From Oceanobacillus_B kapialis (GTDB taxonomy: Bacteria > Bacillota > Bacilli > Bacillales > Amphibacillaceae): a stretch of DNA of 64,000 bases. The stretch's first letter is position 1, and each line of letters begins with the position of its first letter. The position numbers and the translations under genes were made by a program. This document shows, piece after piece, positions 35,095 to 43,202 of this stretch. The notes below the pieces were generated by a model that had not been told where the DNA came from, did no database searches, and saw nothing but the letters and a program-made list of their open reading frames with translations. The stretch lies in NCBI RefSeq assembly GCF_042685265.1, contig NZ_JBHUMX010000010.1. One strand, 5' to 3'.

Positions 35095-35919
35095 TCAGGA
35101 CTTTTCTCCTATGTTACCAGGCTGAACCTCAATCTTTTTACCTTTAATATCAACATTGGAAATTTTAATTAAAGAGGTGTAATTATCCACGACACGTTCC
35201 TCTTCTTCATCATCTGCTTCTGCCAGCACCCCAATTGCTTTTACATTTGCCTGAAACTCTTCAAGCAGACTGACCATACCTGTAATTGTGCCGCCAGCTT
35301 TCATAAAGTCATCAATAATACAGACGTTTGCACCTTCTTGTAAGCTTCTTTTCGGGAGTACCATCGTTTGAATTTTTCTCGACGAGCCTGAAACATAGTT
35401 AATACTCACAGAGGAACCTTCCGTGACTTTAGGGTCTCTTCTTACAATCACGACAGGTACATCCAGGAAAGATGCCACCGCATAAGCGAGTGGGATACCC
35501 TTTGTCGCAACCGTCACTACCACATCAATGTCTGATTTCGAAAAGGCTGAAGCAAAAACACGACCTATCTCTTTTACTGTTTTAGGGTTCCCTAAAAGAT
35601 CGCTCATGTATAAATACCCACCAGGGAGTATTCTATTTGGGTCTTCAAGCTTTTGCCTTAGCTGTTCGATAAACTGAAAGCTTTTTTGCTGGGAGAACTC
35701 TGGAATAAATTTCACGCCACCTGCCGCCCCAGTAGTACGGTTTAAATAGCCCAAGCCTTCTTGCTGGAACACTGCATCAATAATGTCCATATCCTCACTG
35801 ACGGAAGCCTTTGTTGTTTGGAGAAGCTGGACAAAATAAGGCAACTGAACATGTTCTCTTGGGTTTTCCAGAAAAAAGTTGGTTAACGTAACCAAACGAT
35901 TGCTCCTTTTCATTTCCAC
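35095..35919 (-). CDS. purR: Purine operon repressor PurR
   Basis: Represses purine synthesis genes; PRPP relieves repression. The 274-residue protein has an N-terminal winged helix (about 1-75) and a C-terminal phosphoribosyltransferase-like domain with the PRPP motif VCIIDDFMKAGGT (about 198-212). GAGGTGTGG is near ATG 35919. A PurBox-like sequence lies at its own start site. Confidence 0.96.
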   Translation of the reverse strand: MEMKRSNRLVTLTNFFLENPREHVQLPYFVQLLQTTKASVSEDMDIIDAVFQQEGLGYLNRTTGAAGGVKFIPEFSQQKSFQFIEQLRQKLEDPNRILPGGYLYMSDLLGNPKTVKEIGRVFASAFSKSDIDVVVTVATKGIPLAYAVASFLDVPVVIVRRDPKVTEGSSVSINYVSGSSRKIQTMVLPKRSLQEGANVCIIDDFMKAGGTITGMVSLLEEFQANVKAIGVLAEADDEEEERVVDNYTSLIKISNVDIKGKKIEVQPGNIGEKS

Positions 35920-35924
35920 ACCTC

Positions 35925-35974
35925 AAAACCGAATAATTTCTACCTAGTATAACATTAATATATGCATTTTGGAA
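35925..35974 (-). promoter_or_regulatory. purR promoter with PurBox
   Basis: Minus strand: -35 TTCCAA (35969-35974), 17 bp, -10 TATACT (35946-35951). On the plus strand AAAACCGAATAATT (35925-35938) closely fits a PurBox and covers about +1 to +14, which suits autoregulation. Only one box is evident. Confidence 0.6.
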
Positions 35975-35976
35975 GA

Positions 35977-36834
35977 CTAGCCTAATAGCCGTACCAAAAA
36001 GACTTCCTCACAAAACCCGCGCATCCCGTTATAGATACGGTGGGCTTTGTTTTCTTGCATAACTAGCCCATAAACTGTCGGCCCGCTCCCGCTCATTAAC
36101 GTACCGGTGGCACCTGCTTGTCGCATCGCTTCTTTAATCTGGCGAACCTGCGAATGTTGCCCCATCGTGATCCGCTCTAAAGAATTACCCAAATTTGCAC
36201 AGAGCATCGAAAAATCATTTTCCTCTAGAGCTGTTAGTAGCTTTTCGTTCACAGGATGGTCTAGCTCGTCCACCTTAATTTGTTGAAAGATCTTACCAGA
36301 AGAAACGCCAATATCAGGCTTTGCGAGTACGACCCAGCAGGGAGGAGGAGATGGAAGGGGTCGGACTATCTCCCCTCGCCCTGTGGCAATCCCTGTGCCT
36401 CCAAAGACACAAAAGGGAATATCGGTACCTAGCTCCGCACCTAGTTCAGCCAATTCCCCCAACGTGAGGTTCAACGACCAAAGCCGGTTCAGCCCCCTGA
36501 GTACAGCAGCAGCATCTGTGCTACCACCCCCAAGCCCGGCAGATACTGGTATGGTCTTCTCAATCTTGATATGCACACCAGCTCTTATGTTGTAACGCTC
36601 TTTAAACAAAGCAGCAGCTTTATATGCTAAGTTCCGTTCATCACTCGGCACAAACCTGCTCTCAAGGGATATTTTAATCCGATCCTTTTCCAACTCATGA
36701 AACTCAATCCGATCAGAAAGGTCGATGGTGGTCATAATCATTTCAATATTATGGTAACCATCATCACGTTTACTTAACACATCGAGTGATAAGTTAATTT
36801 TGGCGGGGGCTTTCTCAAAAAGTACCAACACCAT
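35977..36834 (-). CDS. ispE: 4-diphosphocytidyl-2-C-methyl-D-erythritol kinase
   Basis: GHMP kinase of the MEP isoprenoid pathway. Motifs in the roughly 285-residue protein: FEKAPAKINLSL at the N-terminus, the ATP loop PVSAGLGGGSTDAAA (about 95-110) and LMSGSGPTVYG near the C-terminus. The exact start is unclear: AGAAGG lies so near the ATG at 36834 that the GTG or TTG one or two codons downstream may be used, which also fits B. subtilis IspE better. Confidence 0.93.
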   Translation of the reverse strand: MVLVLFEKAPAKINLSLDVLSKRDDGYHNIEMIMTTIDLSDRIEFHELEKDRIKISLESRFVPSDERNLAYKAAALFKERYNIRAGVHIKIEKTIPVSAGLGGGSTDAAAVLRGLNRLWSLNLTLGELAELGAELGTDIPFCVFGGTGIATGRGEIVRPLPSPPPCWVVLAKPDIGVSSGKIFQQIKVDELDHPVNEKLLTALEENDFSMLCANLGNSLERITMGQHSQVRQIKEAMRQAGATGTLMSGSGPTVYGLVMQENKAHRIYNGMRGFCEEVFLVRLLG

Positions 36835-36943
36835 CACCTTCTTGTACATAGATAAACAAATTGTAACATATTCCAAAAACAGTGGCGACTAGGGTGCTAA
36901 CCTTAACGAGACGAAGATCCGTATCTAAAACAAAGGACAAACC

Positions 36944-37129
36944 CTATTCGGGTTTGCCCTTTGATTGCATATTTTGCTCGGCCATTTCAATTGCACGTTT
37001 CACCATATTACCGGCATCCCTTGCCTTAATACCGCCCCAGCCCTCTTGTTTTACCGTGTCGTAAAAACCTAACTCCTTTGCAATTTCTTCTTTCAATTGG
37101 TCTGACATCATCCCTTTACGTCTAGCCAT
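36944..37129 (-). CDS. sspF: Small acid-soluble spore protein SspF
   Basis: A 61-residue alpha/beta-type SASP-like protein (ELGFYDTVKQEGWGGIKARDAGNMVKRAIE, given here as ELGFYDTV...GNMVKRA) that binds spore DNA. Size and sequence match SspF, which lies at this place in B. subtilis. The start is ATG 37129 with AAGGGGG 10 nt upstream; a longer in-frame reading to 37267 lacks support. I could not assign a convincing sigma-G promoter. Confidence 0.93.
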   Translation of the reverse strand: MARRKGMMSDQLKEEIAKELGFYDTVKQEGWGGIKARDAGNMVKRAIEMAEQNMQSKGKPE

Positions 37130-37290
37130 GAAAGAACAACCCCCTTCTGCATGAGCTTTTTTACGACATCTATAGTTTATGCAGAATGGGTGACCTAACA
37201 CGAAGCAGAAATATGTAAAAAAGGAAAATATGCGTAAACCGCTCTGAAAGGGAGGCTTTTTTGGCAAAGCAAAAGCAGTAAACGGAGGGT

Positions 37291-37557
37291 CTACTGCTCA
37301 AGGGCTCTTGCTATTACTCGTTCCTCTGAAAAACTTAATTCCACTGTTTCTGTTAACACGTCCGCATAGCTGTATGAAACACGTTCGAATGCATTTTCTT
37401 CCTGGTCCAGCTCCACAATAAAAACTGAAGGATACGTCTCTGCTAGTACTCCGGACCGTTCAATCGTTTTCCTTCTACCACCGTTGGCTCTTAGCTTCAA
37501 TCGCTTCCCAACATGACCTTCAAGACCTTGCTTAATTTCGATTAATGTTTTAGCCAC
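37291..37557 (-). CDS. veg: Veg protein, biofilm/vegetative expression protein
   Basis: An 88-residue protein with the conserved Veg core (LKLRANGGRRKTIERSG, ETYPSVFIVELDQ, RVSYSYADVLTETVEL). In B. subtilis Veg is very abundant and promotes biofilm matrix expression by antagonising SinR. The start is GTG 37557 with GAGGTGG upstream, giving the family length. It is driven by a strong consensus-like promoter. Confidence 0.95.
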   Translation of the reverse strand: MAKTLIEIKQGLEGHVGKRLKLRANGGRRKTIERSGVLAETYPSVFIVELDQEENAFERVSYSYADVLTETVELSFSEERVIARALEQ

Positions 37558-37579
37558 TATACCCCACCTCACTGTTAAC

Positions 37580-37608
37580 ATTTTACCATAAGCTTGTATA
37601 ATAGTCAA
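37580..37608 (-). promoter_or_regulatory. Strong sigma-A promoter of veg
   Basis: Minus strand: TTGACT (37603-37608), 17 bp, TAAAAT (37580-37585), with A/T-rich upstream DNA; equivalent to the well-known B. subtilis veg promoter. Confidence 0.85.
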
Positions 37609-37782
37609 ACAAAACTTTATATTATATCAAGATAACAAATTTAATGTCAACAATTTATTTTGTCGATTTCCTTTATTATTTGTAAAAGTTAACAATTTAT
37701 GTAACGGTTTCTGATTTATTTTTGGATTAGCTTGTCCACAAGCGATCAAGAGCAGAACTTACCTTATAGGTAAGAGGCTCCT

Positions 37783-38652
37783 TTAATGTTCATTTTCATC
37801 GTCCATATAGGGCATCCCTGTTCGTAGCAACCCCCTTGTTTCCACTCCTCCCATCCCTTTATCCCCAGTTAATGTATTCCGCAACGCTTCCCACACACTT
37901 ACCTTTTCCATAAAAGGTGTATAAGCAATTCTCGCAGCGATATAAACCGGATCAAGGGCATGGATATTAACACGTTGGGGCGAGCTTGCAAAGTTGGCTC
38001 CTGCCCTTATAAGGGATTCAAAGTGAGATTGGCAAGCACCCGCAAAGATGACAAGTTGGTCCAAGTGAGGATTTATTTTACGTGCTTCACGTACCGTCTC
38101 TACAAAATACCTTGAATGTCTATAGGCACGTAGATCATTTTTTACGCCTTTATTTTTAGAAAACGAATCATGGCCTGTGATGACAAGGATGTCTGGCTGA
38201 ATTTTATTTATTAAGGCACCAATCTCATGAGGCATATCTCTTTCATGTAAATGGACACCGTGAACTTGCAGACCCATTCTGTGATAAAGCTGAATACACT
38301 TTTGTAAATACATCTGATCCCCGTCTAAATGGAGAACCTTTGCTGGCAATTGAAATATTTTGGCATCAAACTGAAAGCCATCAGAAGATTGATAATCCCG
38401 CTTTTCTTTTAGAAGCTGATAGTCTTGGCGAAACAAGCGATAAGAGAACTCTTCTTGATCCTTTCCTTTTTTGCGTCGTTTCTCTAGCTCTCTCTCCGCA
38501 ACAGGTGAAAGATCATCCATCGGCGCATCTGCTTCAAGTCGCAAATCTTCCCCAAATAAACCAACTACTTTCTTTTCCACTGAGCCAACACGAAAGAGTA
38601 AATCATGGTTATAGGACTTTCTTGTAACTAGCCCGCCTTTCTTTATCTCCAT
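37783..38652 (-). CDS. yabG: Sporulation-specific protease YabG
   Basis: A 289-residue peptidase that in B. subtilis trims spore-coat proteins such as SpoIVA and assists Tgl cross-linking. It has an SH3-like N-terminus (LVTRKSYNHDLLFRV) and the YabG core with ILVITGHDSFSKN and LVIFAGACQSHFE; the latter holds the conserved Cys/His region. ATG 38652 is chosen over an upstream GTG that abuts the ribosome site. A sigma-K-type promoter lies 40 bp upstream. Confidence 0.94.
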   Translation of the reverse strand: MEIKKGGLVTRKSYNHDLLFRVGSVEKKVVGLFGEDLRLEADAPMDDLSPVAERELEKRRKKGKDQEEFSYRLFRQDYQLLKEKRDYQSSDGFQFDAKIFQLPAKVLHLDGDQMYLQKCIQLYHRMGLQVHGVHLHERDMPHEIGALINKIQPDILVITGHDSFSKNKGVKNDLRAYRHSRYFVETVREARKINPHLDQLVIFAGACQSHFESLIRAGANFASSPQRVNIHALDPVYIAARIAYTPFMEKVSVWEALRNTLTGDKGMGGVETRGLLRTGMPYMDDENEH

Positions 38653-38691
38653 TCTCTTCACAGCCTTCCATTATGCAAAGCATTACTCCTA

Positions 38692-38720
38692 TAGACTATG
38701 AAGCATCTATGTGAACCGTG
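38692..38720 (-). promoter_or_regulatory. Sigma-K promoter of yabG
   Basis: Minus strand: -35 CACG (38717-38720), 16 bp, -10 CATAGTCTA (38692-38700), matching CATAnnnTA. yabG is sigma-K dependent in B. subtilis. Confidence 0.7.
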
Positions 38721-38748
38721 CGACTAAGAATGTTGGGTGGAGAAGTTA

Positions 38749-38757
38749 TGTTATAAT
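38749..38757 (+). promoter_or_regulatory. Extended -10 promoter for the small membrane protein gene
   Basis: TG-T-TATAAT 28 bp before the start codon, with no good -35; transcription would be divergent from yabG. Confidence 0.5.
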
Positions 38758-38784
38758 CTTAATAGGTGAAAGGGGTTTCATTAT

Positions 38785-39021
38785 ATGGACTTTAAAAAGG
38801 GTATTTCTATGGTTTGTGTTGTCCTGTGTGTGTTACTTTGGGTGCCCAATATACTGTATCAGTTATCCAGCCCTTTATGGCTGTTAACGTTCCCAATTGC
38901 GGCAGTAGGGTTAGTATTTGGATGGCTTGCTCGAAAAAGCTGGCTAATGATAGGGAATACACTCATGTTTTTTAGCTTTTTTATTGTGATGGCTGTTGGG
39001 CATGTTATTTTTCAAAAATAA
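38785..39021 (+). CDS. Small membrane protein of unknown function
   Basis: A 78-residue, strongly hydrophobic protein with two to three membrane segments (about 7-25, 29-47, 55-75) separated by a short basic loop (ARKSW). AAAGGGG precedes the ATG and an extended -10 lies upstream, so it looks expressed. I do not recognise the family. It is one of two plus-strand genes inserted between yabG and rsmA, which are adjacent in B. subtilis. Confidence 0.65.
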   Translation: MDFKKGISMVCVVLCVLLWVPNILYQLSSPLWLLTFPIAAVGLVFGWLARKSWLMIGNTLMFFSFFIVMAVGHVIFQK

Positions 39022-39048
39022 TGAGGAGTCAGTAAGGGAGATAAAAAA

Positions 39049-39540
39049 ATGGAACTATATACGGAGAGGCTAAAGCTAATTCCTTGTTCTAAAGAGTCTT
39101 TACTACCCTATACTTCTAAGGAATACAAACAAGGACCACATTTTGAAATGTATTTGGAAGAATTGGAAAAAGATAAAACGCTTTTAGGTTGGGGTGTTTG
39201 GCTAGTTATTGAAAAACGAACGAGTAAAATTATTGGGGATATGGGATTTAAAGGTAAACCGGACACAGAAGGTTCTGTGGAAATAGGTTACAGTATCTTA
39301 TCTTCAGAACAAAACAAAGGTTATGCAACAGAATCTCTGCGCAGCCTTACCACTTGGGCATTTAATACTTACCTCGTAAATCATATAACAGCTGAATGTT
39401 TAGCAGACAATGTGCCTTCCAGCAAGGTTTTGGAGAAGTTAAATATGAAAAAAGTAAAAAGCAATAATGGTATGTTATATTGGCAATTAGATAAAAGTGC
39501 GGATTGCATACAGAACAAAAGCGCAGGGCGCCCGTTTTAA
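39049..39540 (+). CDS. GNAT-family N-acetyltransferase (RimJ/RimL type)
   Basis: A 163-residue protein with the GNAT acetyl-CoA fold: ERLKLIPCSKESL at the N-terminus, IGDMGFKGKP, EIGYSILSSEQNKGYATESL (pyrophosphate-binding loop) and AECLADNVPSSKVLEKLNM. It resembles acetyltransferase_3 / RimJ-like enzymes; the acceptor is unknown. AAGGGAG precedes the ATG. The last nine or ten residues (QNKSAGRPF) and the stop codon are supplied by repeat copy B, so the native C-terminus has been replaced. Confidence 0.85.
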   Translation: MELYTERLKLIPCSKESLLPYTSKEYKQGPHFEMYLEELEKDKTLLGWGVWLVIEKRTSKIIGDMGFKGKPDTEGSVEIGYSILSSEQNKGYATESLRSLTTWAFNTYLVNHITAECLADNVPSSKVLEKLNMKKVKSNNGMLYWQLDKSADCIQNKSAGRPF

Positions 39541-39965
39541 GGAACGCCGACTAAGTTCGCCTCGTCCTGAGGCAACGTCGGCATGACCCGGATCCTCCGG
39601 GCCCACGTAGCGAGTGGAACGAATCAACTGAGATAATGTTTCATGCCCCTGCATCAGGGGTATGTCGGCGTTGGCCGGCAAGGCCGGTTTTAGTCGACCT
39701 TCCTTTATTTTACGAACCGATGACTTTCACCACAAGGGTATAAGTGCGACTAAGCCTCTGGTTAAAAGAAAAGCGCAGAGCGTCGTTTAGAAACGTAGCG
39801 GATGGAGCGAATCAACTGAGATAAAGGAATCACGGTGAGGATACGAACCGATGATGACTTATCGTAGGGCGATGCGTGAAGCCGCCTAGTTTCTGGGCGC
39901 TGGAGCTGGACGTGGCTGTTCCTGTCTAAGAACAACATACCGCCAATTTTTTATACTTCCTTATC
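39511..39965. repeat. Hairpin-rich interspersed repeat, type 1, copy B (two modules)
   Basis: Near-identical to 7907-8160 over its first 250 bp, then a second module starting AAAAGAAAAGCGCAGAGCG (about 39764) whose tail (TTATCGTAGGGCGAT to TTTTTATACTTCC) matches the end of copy A. Copy A therefore looks like a deletion fusion of the two modules seen here. It has no transposase. It begins inside the GNAT reading frame and ends at the rsmA terminator. Confidence 0.85.
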
Positions 39966-39970
39966 TTTAT

Positions 39971-40003
39971 AAAAAACCTGAATACGCTGACCCAGGCTTT
40001 TTA
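39971..40003 (-). terminator. Terminator of rsmA
   Basis: Minus strand: AAGCCTG, 12-nt loop, CAGGTTTTTT. It lies 40 bp beyond rsmA and abuts repeat copy B. Confidence 0.7.
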
Positions 40004-40045
40004 AATTCTCATTATTTTACTCTATACTAAACTTACACCCTTCAT

Positions 40046-40921
40046 CTACCCCAACTTATAAAATGCATTCGCTAATGTAGCAAATTCCTGCATATCCAGC
40101 GATTCACCACGTCTTGTACCATCAATACCAATACGCTCCAGTGTCTGGTTGATTACTTCTTTATCAATCGCCCCTTTAAAATGATTCGTCAGGTTATTCC
40201 GTAATGTTTTACGACGCTGGGCGAAGCTTGCCTTAATAATGGAGAAGAAGTATTCCTCATTTTCCACTTCAACTGGAGGCTTGTCCCTTTTCACTAATCG
40301 CAAAATGCTTGAGTCGACATTTGGCTGGGGCATGAATACCTGCTTTGGAACGTCCATTACAACAGAAGCATGGGTGTAATACTGGACCGCTATAGTTAAA
40401 GACCCATAGCTCTTCGTATTCGGTCCAGCTGCCATTCTATCTGCAACCTCTTTTTGAATCATAACCGTAAGGCTATTTACTGGGAGATCCTCATGTAAAA
40501 GCTTTAATAAGATCGGAGTGGTAATGTAATACGGCAAGTTCGCTACCACATGAACAGGTTGTGTTGGCGAGAAATTAGCAGCAATTTTCTCTGCAACATC
40601 CGCCTCTAATATATCTTCATTCACGATGTTTACATTGTCGTATTCACGTAACGTATCCTGCAGTACTGGGATTAAGCGTTGATCAATTTCAAATGCTACA
40701 ACTTTATCAGCATGAATTGCCAATTGTTCGGTTAAGGCTCCGATACCTGGACCGATTTCAATTGCTCCAGCCTGCTTATTAATCCCTGCATGGGCGATTA
40801 TATTTTCTAAGACATTGCTGTCAATAAGAAAGTTCTGTCCAAGACTTTTTTTGAATGTAAATTTATATTTATTCAATATTTCTTTTGTGCGTGTAGGTGT
40901 TGCAATATATTTTTTATTCAT
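40046..40921 (-). CDS. rsmA: 16S rRNA dimethyladenosine transferase RsmA (KsgA)
   Basis: Dimethylates A1518/A1519 of 16S rRNA with SAM. The 291-residue protein has KSLGQNFLID at the N-terminus, SAM motif AIEIGPGIGALTEQL (about 55-70) and catalytic NLPYYITTPIL (about 128). The start is ATG 40921, where AGGAGG is 9 nt upstream; it overlaps the end of rnmV by 8 nt, the usual rnmV-rsmA coupling. Confidence 0.96.
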   Translation of the reverse strand: MNKKYIATPTRTKEILNKYKFTFKKSLGQNFLIDSNVLENIIAHAGINKQAGAIEIGPGIGALTEQLAIHADKVVAFEIDQRLIPVLQDTLREYDNVNIVNEDILEADVAEKIAANFSPTQPVHVVANLPYYITTPILLKLLHEDLPVNSLTVMIQKEVADRMAAGPNTKSYGSLTIAVQYYTHASVVMDVPKQVFMPQPNVDSSILRLVKRDKPPVEVENEEYFFSIIKASFAQRRKTLRNNLTNHFKGAIDKEVINQTLERIGIDGTRRGESLDMQEFATLANAFYKLG

Positions 40922-41483
40922 TGGGCCCATCCTCCTGTTGCAGTTGCTTCATGGCTTCCTCAAATTGCGCTTTATTTATTTGGAACATTGTCAGTCGTTT
41001 TAAAAGTTGCTTCCCATTAGTGTGCCCAATTTGCAACAGCTCACCAAGACGCTTTCTCCTTGTACTAGAACCGGCCCCACCAATTAGACCATGCAATACT
41101 AGATCTTCTTTCGTAATCTCACTTTGCTCTTCCTCTTTTAATTCATAGACATCAGCCAGTGCTTGTTGGATTACTTCAAGGGAAGCGTGCTCAATACCTA
41201 AGCTGCGTTTCCTTACAGAGCTTGATCTAGCTTGATTAGGAGTGAGAAAGGCATGCTTACAACCAGGCACAGCCTCATTAACAATGTGGCGAATACGCTC
41301 CCCGGGATAATCAGGGTCTGTAAAGATTATGACGCCGCGTTTTTCCTTGGCGTGTTTAATTTGCTCCAAGGTTACACGATTTATGGCTGACCCGTTTGTT
41401 TCAATGGTATCAGCGTTAACAGCTTGAAGGATTCTAGCCGTATCATCTCTACCTTCCACAACAATTACTTCTTTTATCTTCAT
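40914..41483 (-). CDS. rnmV: Ribonuclease M5
   Basis: Matures 5S rRNA precursors. The 189-residue protein has an N-terminal Toprim domain with EVIVVEGRDDTARI (Glu of the metal site) and IIFTDPDYPGERIR (DxD), and a C-terminal RNA-binding region (about 100-180). It is followed by rsmA with an 8-nt overlap. Confidence 0.95.
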   Translation of the reverse strand: MKIKEVIVVEGRDDTARILQAVNADTIETNGSAINRVTLEQIKHAKEKRGVIIFTDPDYPGERIRHIVNEAVPGCKHAFLTPNQARSSSVRKRSLGIEHASLEVIQQALADVYELKEEEQSEITKEDLVLHGLIGGAGSSTRRKRLGELLQIGHTNGKQLLKRLTMFQINKAQFEEAMKQLQQEDGPNE

Positions 41484-41634
41484 TGCATTCCTCTTTCTTC
41501 ACGTATTAGATAGTAGCTGTACATGACTACCTAATATCATTAAAATGTATCAAAATTCCCGCAGGCGTCTGTACTGCCGTGTGCTATTTCATAGTGTCCT
41601 TGCTCTTATTATGACATTTTAAGAGCTCTATATA

Positions 41635-41670
41635 AATAATGCTCTTACCACTATATCATGGTAAGAGCAT
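41635..41670 (-). terminator. Hairpin downstream of yabE
   Basis: Minus strand: ATGCTCTTACCA, 8-nt loop, TGGTAAGAGCAT (12-bp perfect stem), followed by TATTTATA, which is A/T-rich rather than a pure T-run. Confidence 0.65.
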
Positions 41671-41675
41671 AAATA

Positions 41676-42932
41676 TTAATCAAGAACTTTTACAGTTACT
41701 GTTTTTCTTCCCCAGCTGTAGGCTGCACTTTTGCTCGGGACATGGACATCAATGCGGTTTCCTACAATATGACCGCCTGTGTCTGCTGCTATTGCTTCTC
41801 CATAGCCTTCCACCCAAACCTTTGAACCTAGTGGAATAACATTTGGATCTACAGCAATAACCTTCATGTTTGGATTGGCATGTAAGTCAATTCCTGTAGA
41901 GGTATGGCCCGAACAACCGCTACATCCAGCGGTATAGGCGCTTGCACTCATTGTAAACACTTTGCCATTAGAACTTGGTTGCTTGCTTTCTTTTGGCTTT
42001 TCTTCAGATAGAGTAACAAGATTTCCTTCGTCTGCAGGTTCTTGCTTTTTAGCTACCTGTGGCTGTTCTACTTTCGTACCTATTGCAACAACACGGTTTT
42101 TTGATTCTTTTGTTACTTCTTCACTTACTAATTCCCGGCTTGCTTCTTTTCCGTTTTCTATCACAATTTCATAAACCTTTTTAACGGTACCTTCTTCTCC
42201 TTCAGAAATAACCCGCTCTTCCCCTTTTGGAAGGCTGCTATCTTCTCGTTCCTCTGTTTCAAAGGCAATCGCTTCACTTACTTCTTCTTCATCCTTCTCA
42301 ACACGAACAATGGAGATAGAGGTTTTCTTAGAAAGTGTGTCGTCAAGCTTTGGTTTAATTTTATCATCACTCTTCGGATCAAAGGCAACGCCTGCTTTTT
42401 CAAGCAAGTCTTTTACACTTCCACCGGTAGTCCATTGCTTGATTTCTTTATTTCCATCATGAATTGTAACTTGGTATGCTTGATTTACGTCTATATGTAG
42501 TCCATCTTCTAATGCTGTCTGCATATCATGCGAAACTTCATCATGGTCTGCAAAGGAAAGACTATTTTCCTTTAAAAACGCTTCTACTGTGTCCGCAGTC
42601 GTATAATACTCCTGCTCGGCTCCATCTATTGTAACGAATATTTGTTTTGCTGTTTTGTAGTTGACTTCCATACCGTTTTCAATGGCCGCGTCCATTTCAT
42701 GTGAGACGAGATCATGTTCTCCAACGGTAATCCCCGCTTCTTTTAGCAGTTGGTCAATCGTTGTTGCATGTGTTTTCACTTTTTGTTTTTCCCCGTTGTC
42801 ATTTAGCACTACTTCTGCCTTTGTCGCATCAAATAATACTAACCCTGAAAATACTACAAGTGCCAAAACACCAATGCTTGAAATAACCAGCTTCATTTTC
42901 GATGCCGGCATAAGCTTTGAAATAACTCGCAT
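41676..42932 (-). CDS. yabE: Cell-wall-binding G5/3D domain protein (YabE, RpfB-like)
   Basis: A 418-residue exported wall-remodelling protein. Order: signal-anchor helix (about 14-32), three DUF348 repeats (about 34-200, with THATTIDQLLKEAGI, TADTVEAFLKEN, TGGSVKDLLEKAGV), a G5 domain (about 203-280), a Lys/Glu-rich linker, and a C-terminal 3D domain (about 325-418) with AYTAGCSGCSG and the three conserved Asp, including AADTGGHIVG and IDVHVPS, as in MltA-type lytic transglycosylases. GAGGGGG precedes ATG 42932. A WalR box and sigma-A promoter control it. Confidence 0.93.
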   Translation of the reverse strand: MRVISKLMPASKMKLVISSIGVLALVVFSGLVLFDATKAEVVLNDNGEKQKVKTHATTIDQLLKEAGITVGEHDLVSHEMDAAIENGMEVNYKTAKQIFVTIDGAEQEYYTTADTVEAFLKENSLSFADHDEVSHDMQTALEDGLHIDVNQAYQVTIHDGNKEIKQWTTGGSVKDLLEKAGVAFDPKSDDKIKPKLDDTLSKKTSISIVRVEKDEEEVSEAIAFETEEREDSSLPKGEERVISEGEEGTVKKVYEIVIENGKEASRELVSEEVTKESKNRVVAIGTKVEQPQVAKKQEPADEGNLVTLSEEKPKESKQPSSNGKVFTMSASAYTAGCSGCSGHTSTGIDLHANPNMKVIAVDPNVIPLGSKVWVEGYGEAIAADTGGHIVGNRIDVHVPSKSAAYSWGRKTVTVKVLD

Positions 42933-42960
42933 GCTTCTGCCCCCTCTCAATGCATTTTTG

Positions 42961-43027
42961 ATTATAGATACAGTTATATGCAAAGTCAAAGCTATTCCGA
43001 TTACGGTTAGTTTACAATTAGATTACA
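42961..43027 (-). promoter_or_regulatory. yabE promoter with WalR box
   Basis: Minus strand: -35 TTGACT (42984-42989), 17 bp, consensus -10 TATAAT (42961-42966). Upstream, TGTAAT-CTAAT-TGTAAA (43011-43027) is a full match to the WalR consensus of two TGTWAH half-sites 5 bp apart. Confidence 0.75.
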
Positions 43028-43066
43028 TTGAGAAAAGGGCCATAAATGAAGTTGTTAAAGTATCTT

Positions 43067-43093
43067 ATAAACCCTTTCTGTACAAGGGTTTAT
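43067..43093. repeat. Perfect inverted repeat upstream of yabE
   Basis: ATAAACCCTT, 7-nt loop, AAGGGTTTAT: a 10-bp perfect hairpin or operator about 80 bp upstream of the yabE -35. It has no T-run, so it is not a clear terminator; its role is unknown. Confidence 0.6.
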
Positions 43094-43114
43094 GCCATTT
43101 TTACAATTACATGG

Positions 43115-43142
43115 AAAAAGCCAGGACTCTGTGTCCAGGCTT
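43115..43142 (-). terminator. Terminator of tatD
   Basis: Minus strand: AAGCCTGGAC, ACAGA loop, GTCCTGGCTT, then TTT. One mismatch in a 10-bp stem; 60 bp past the tatD stop. Confidence 0.75.
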
Positions 43143-43202
43143 CTTTATAATTCCCATTGTTTACCTATATTTTAACATATTATGTTATTTGCTTTACAAC
43201 CC

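Noticed and set aside
37130..37290. Sigma-G promoter of sspF
   Set aside because: Several CATA-like sequences exist, but none pairs with a -35 at acceptable spacing.
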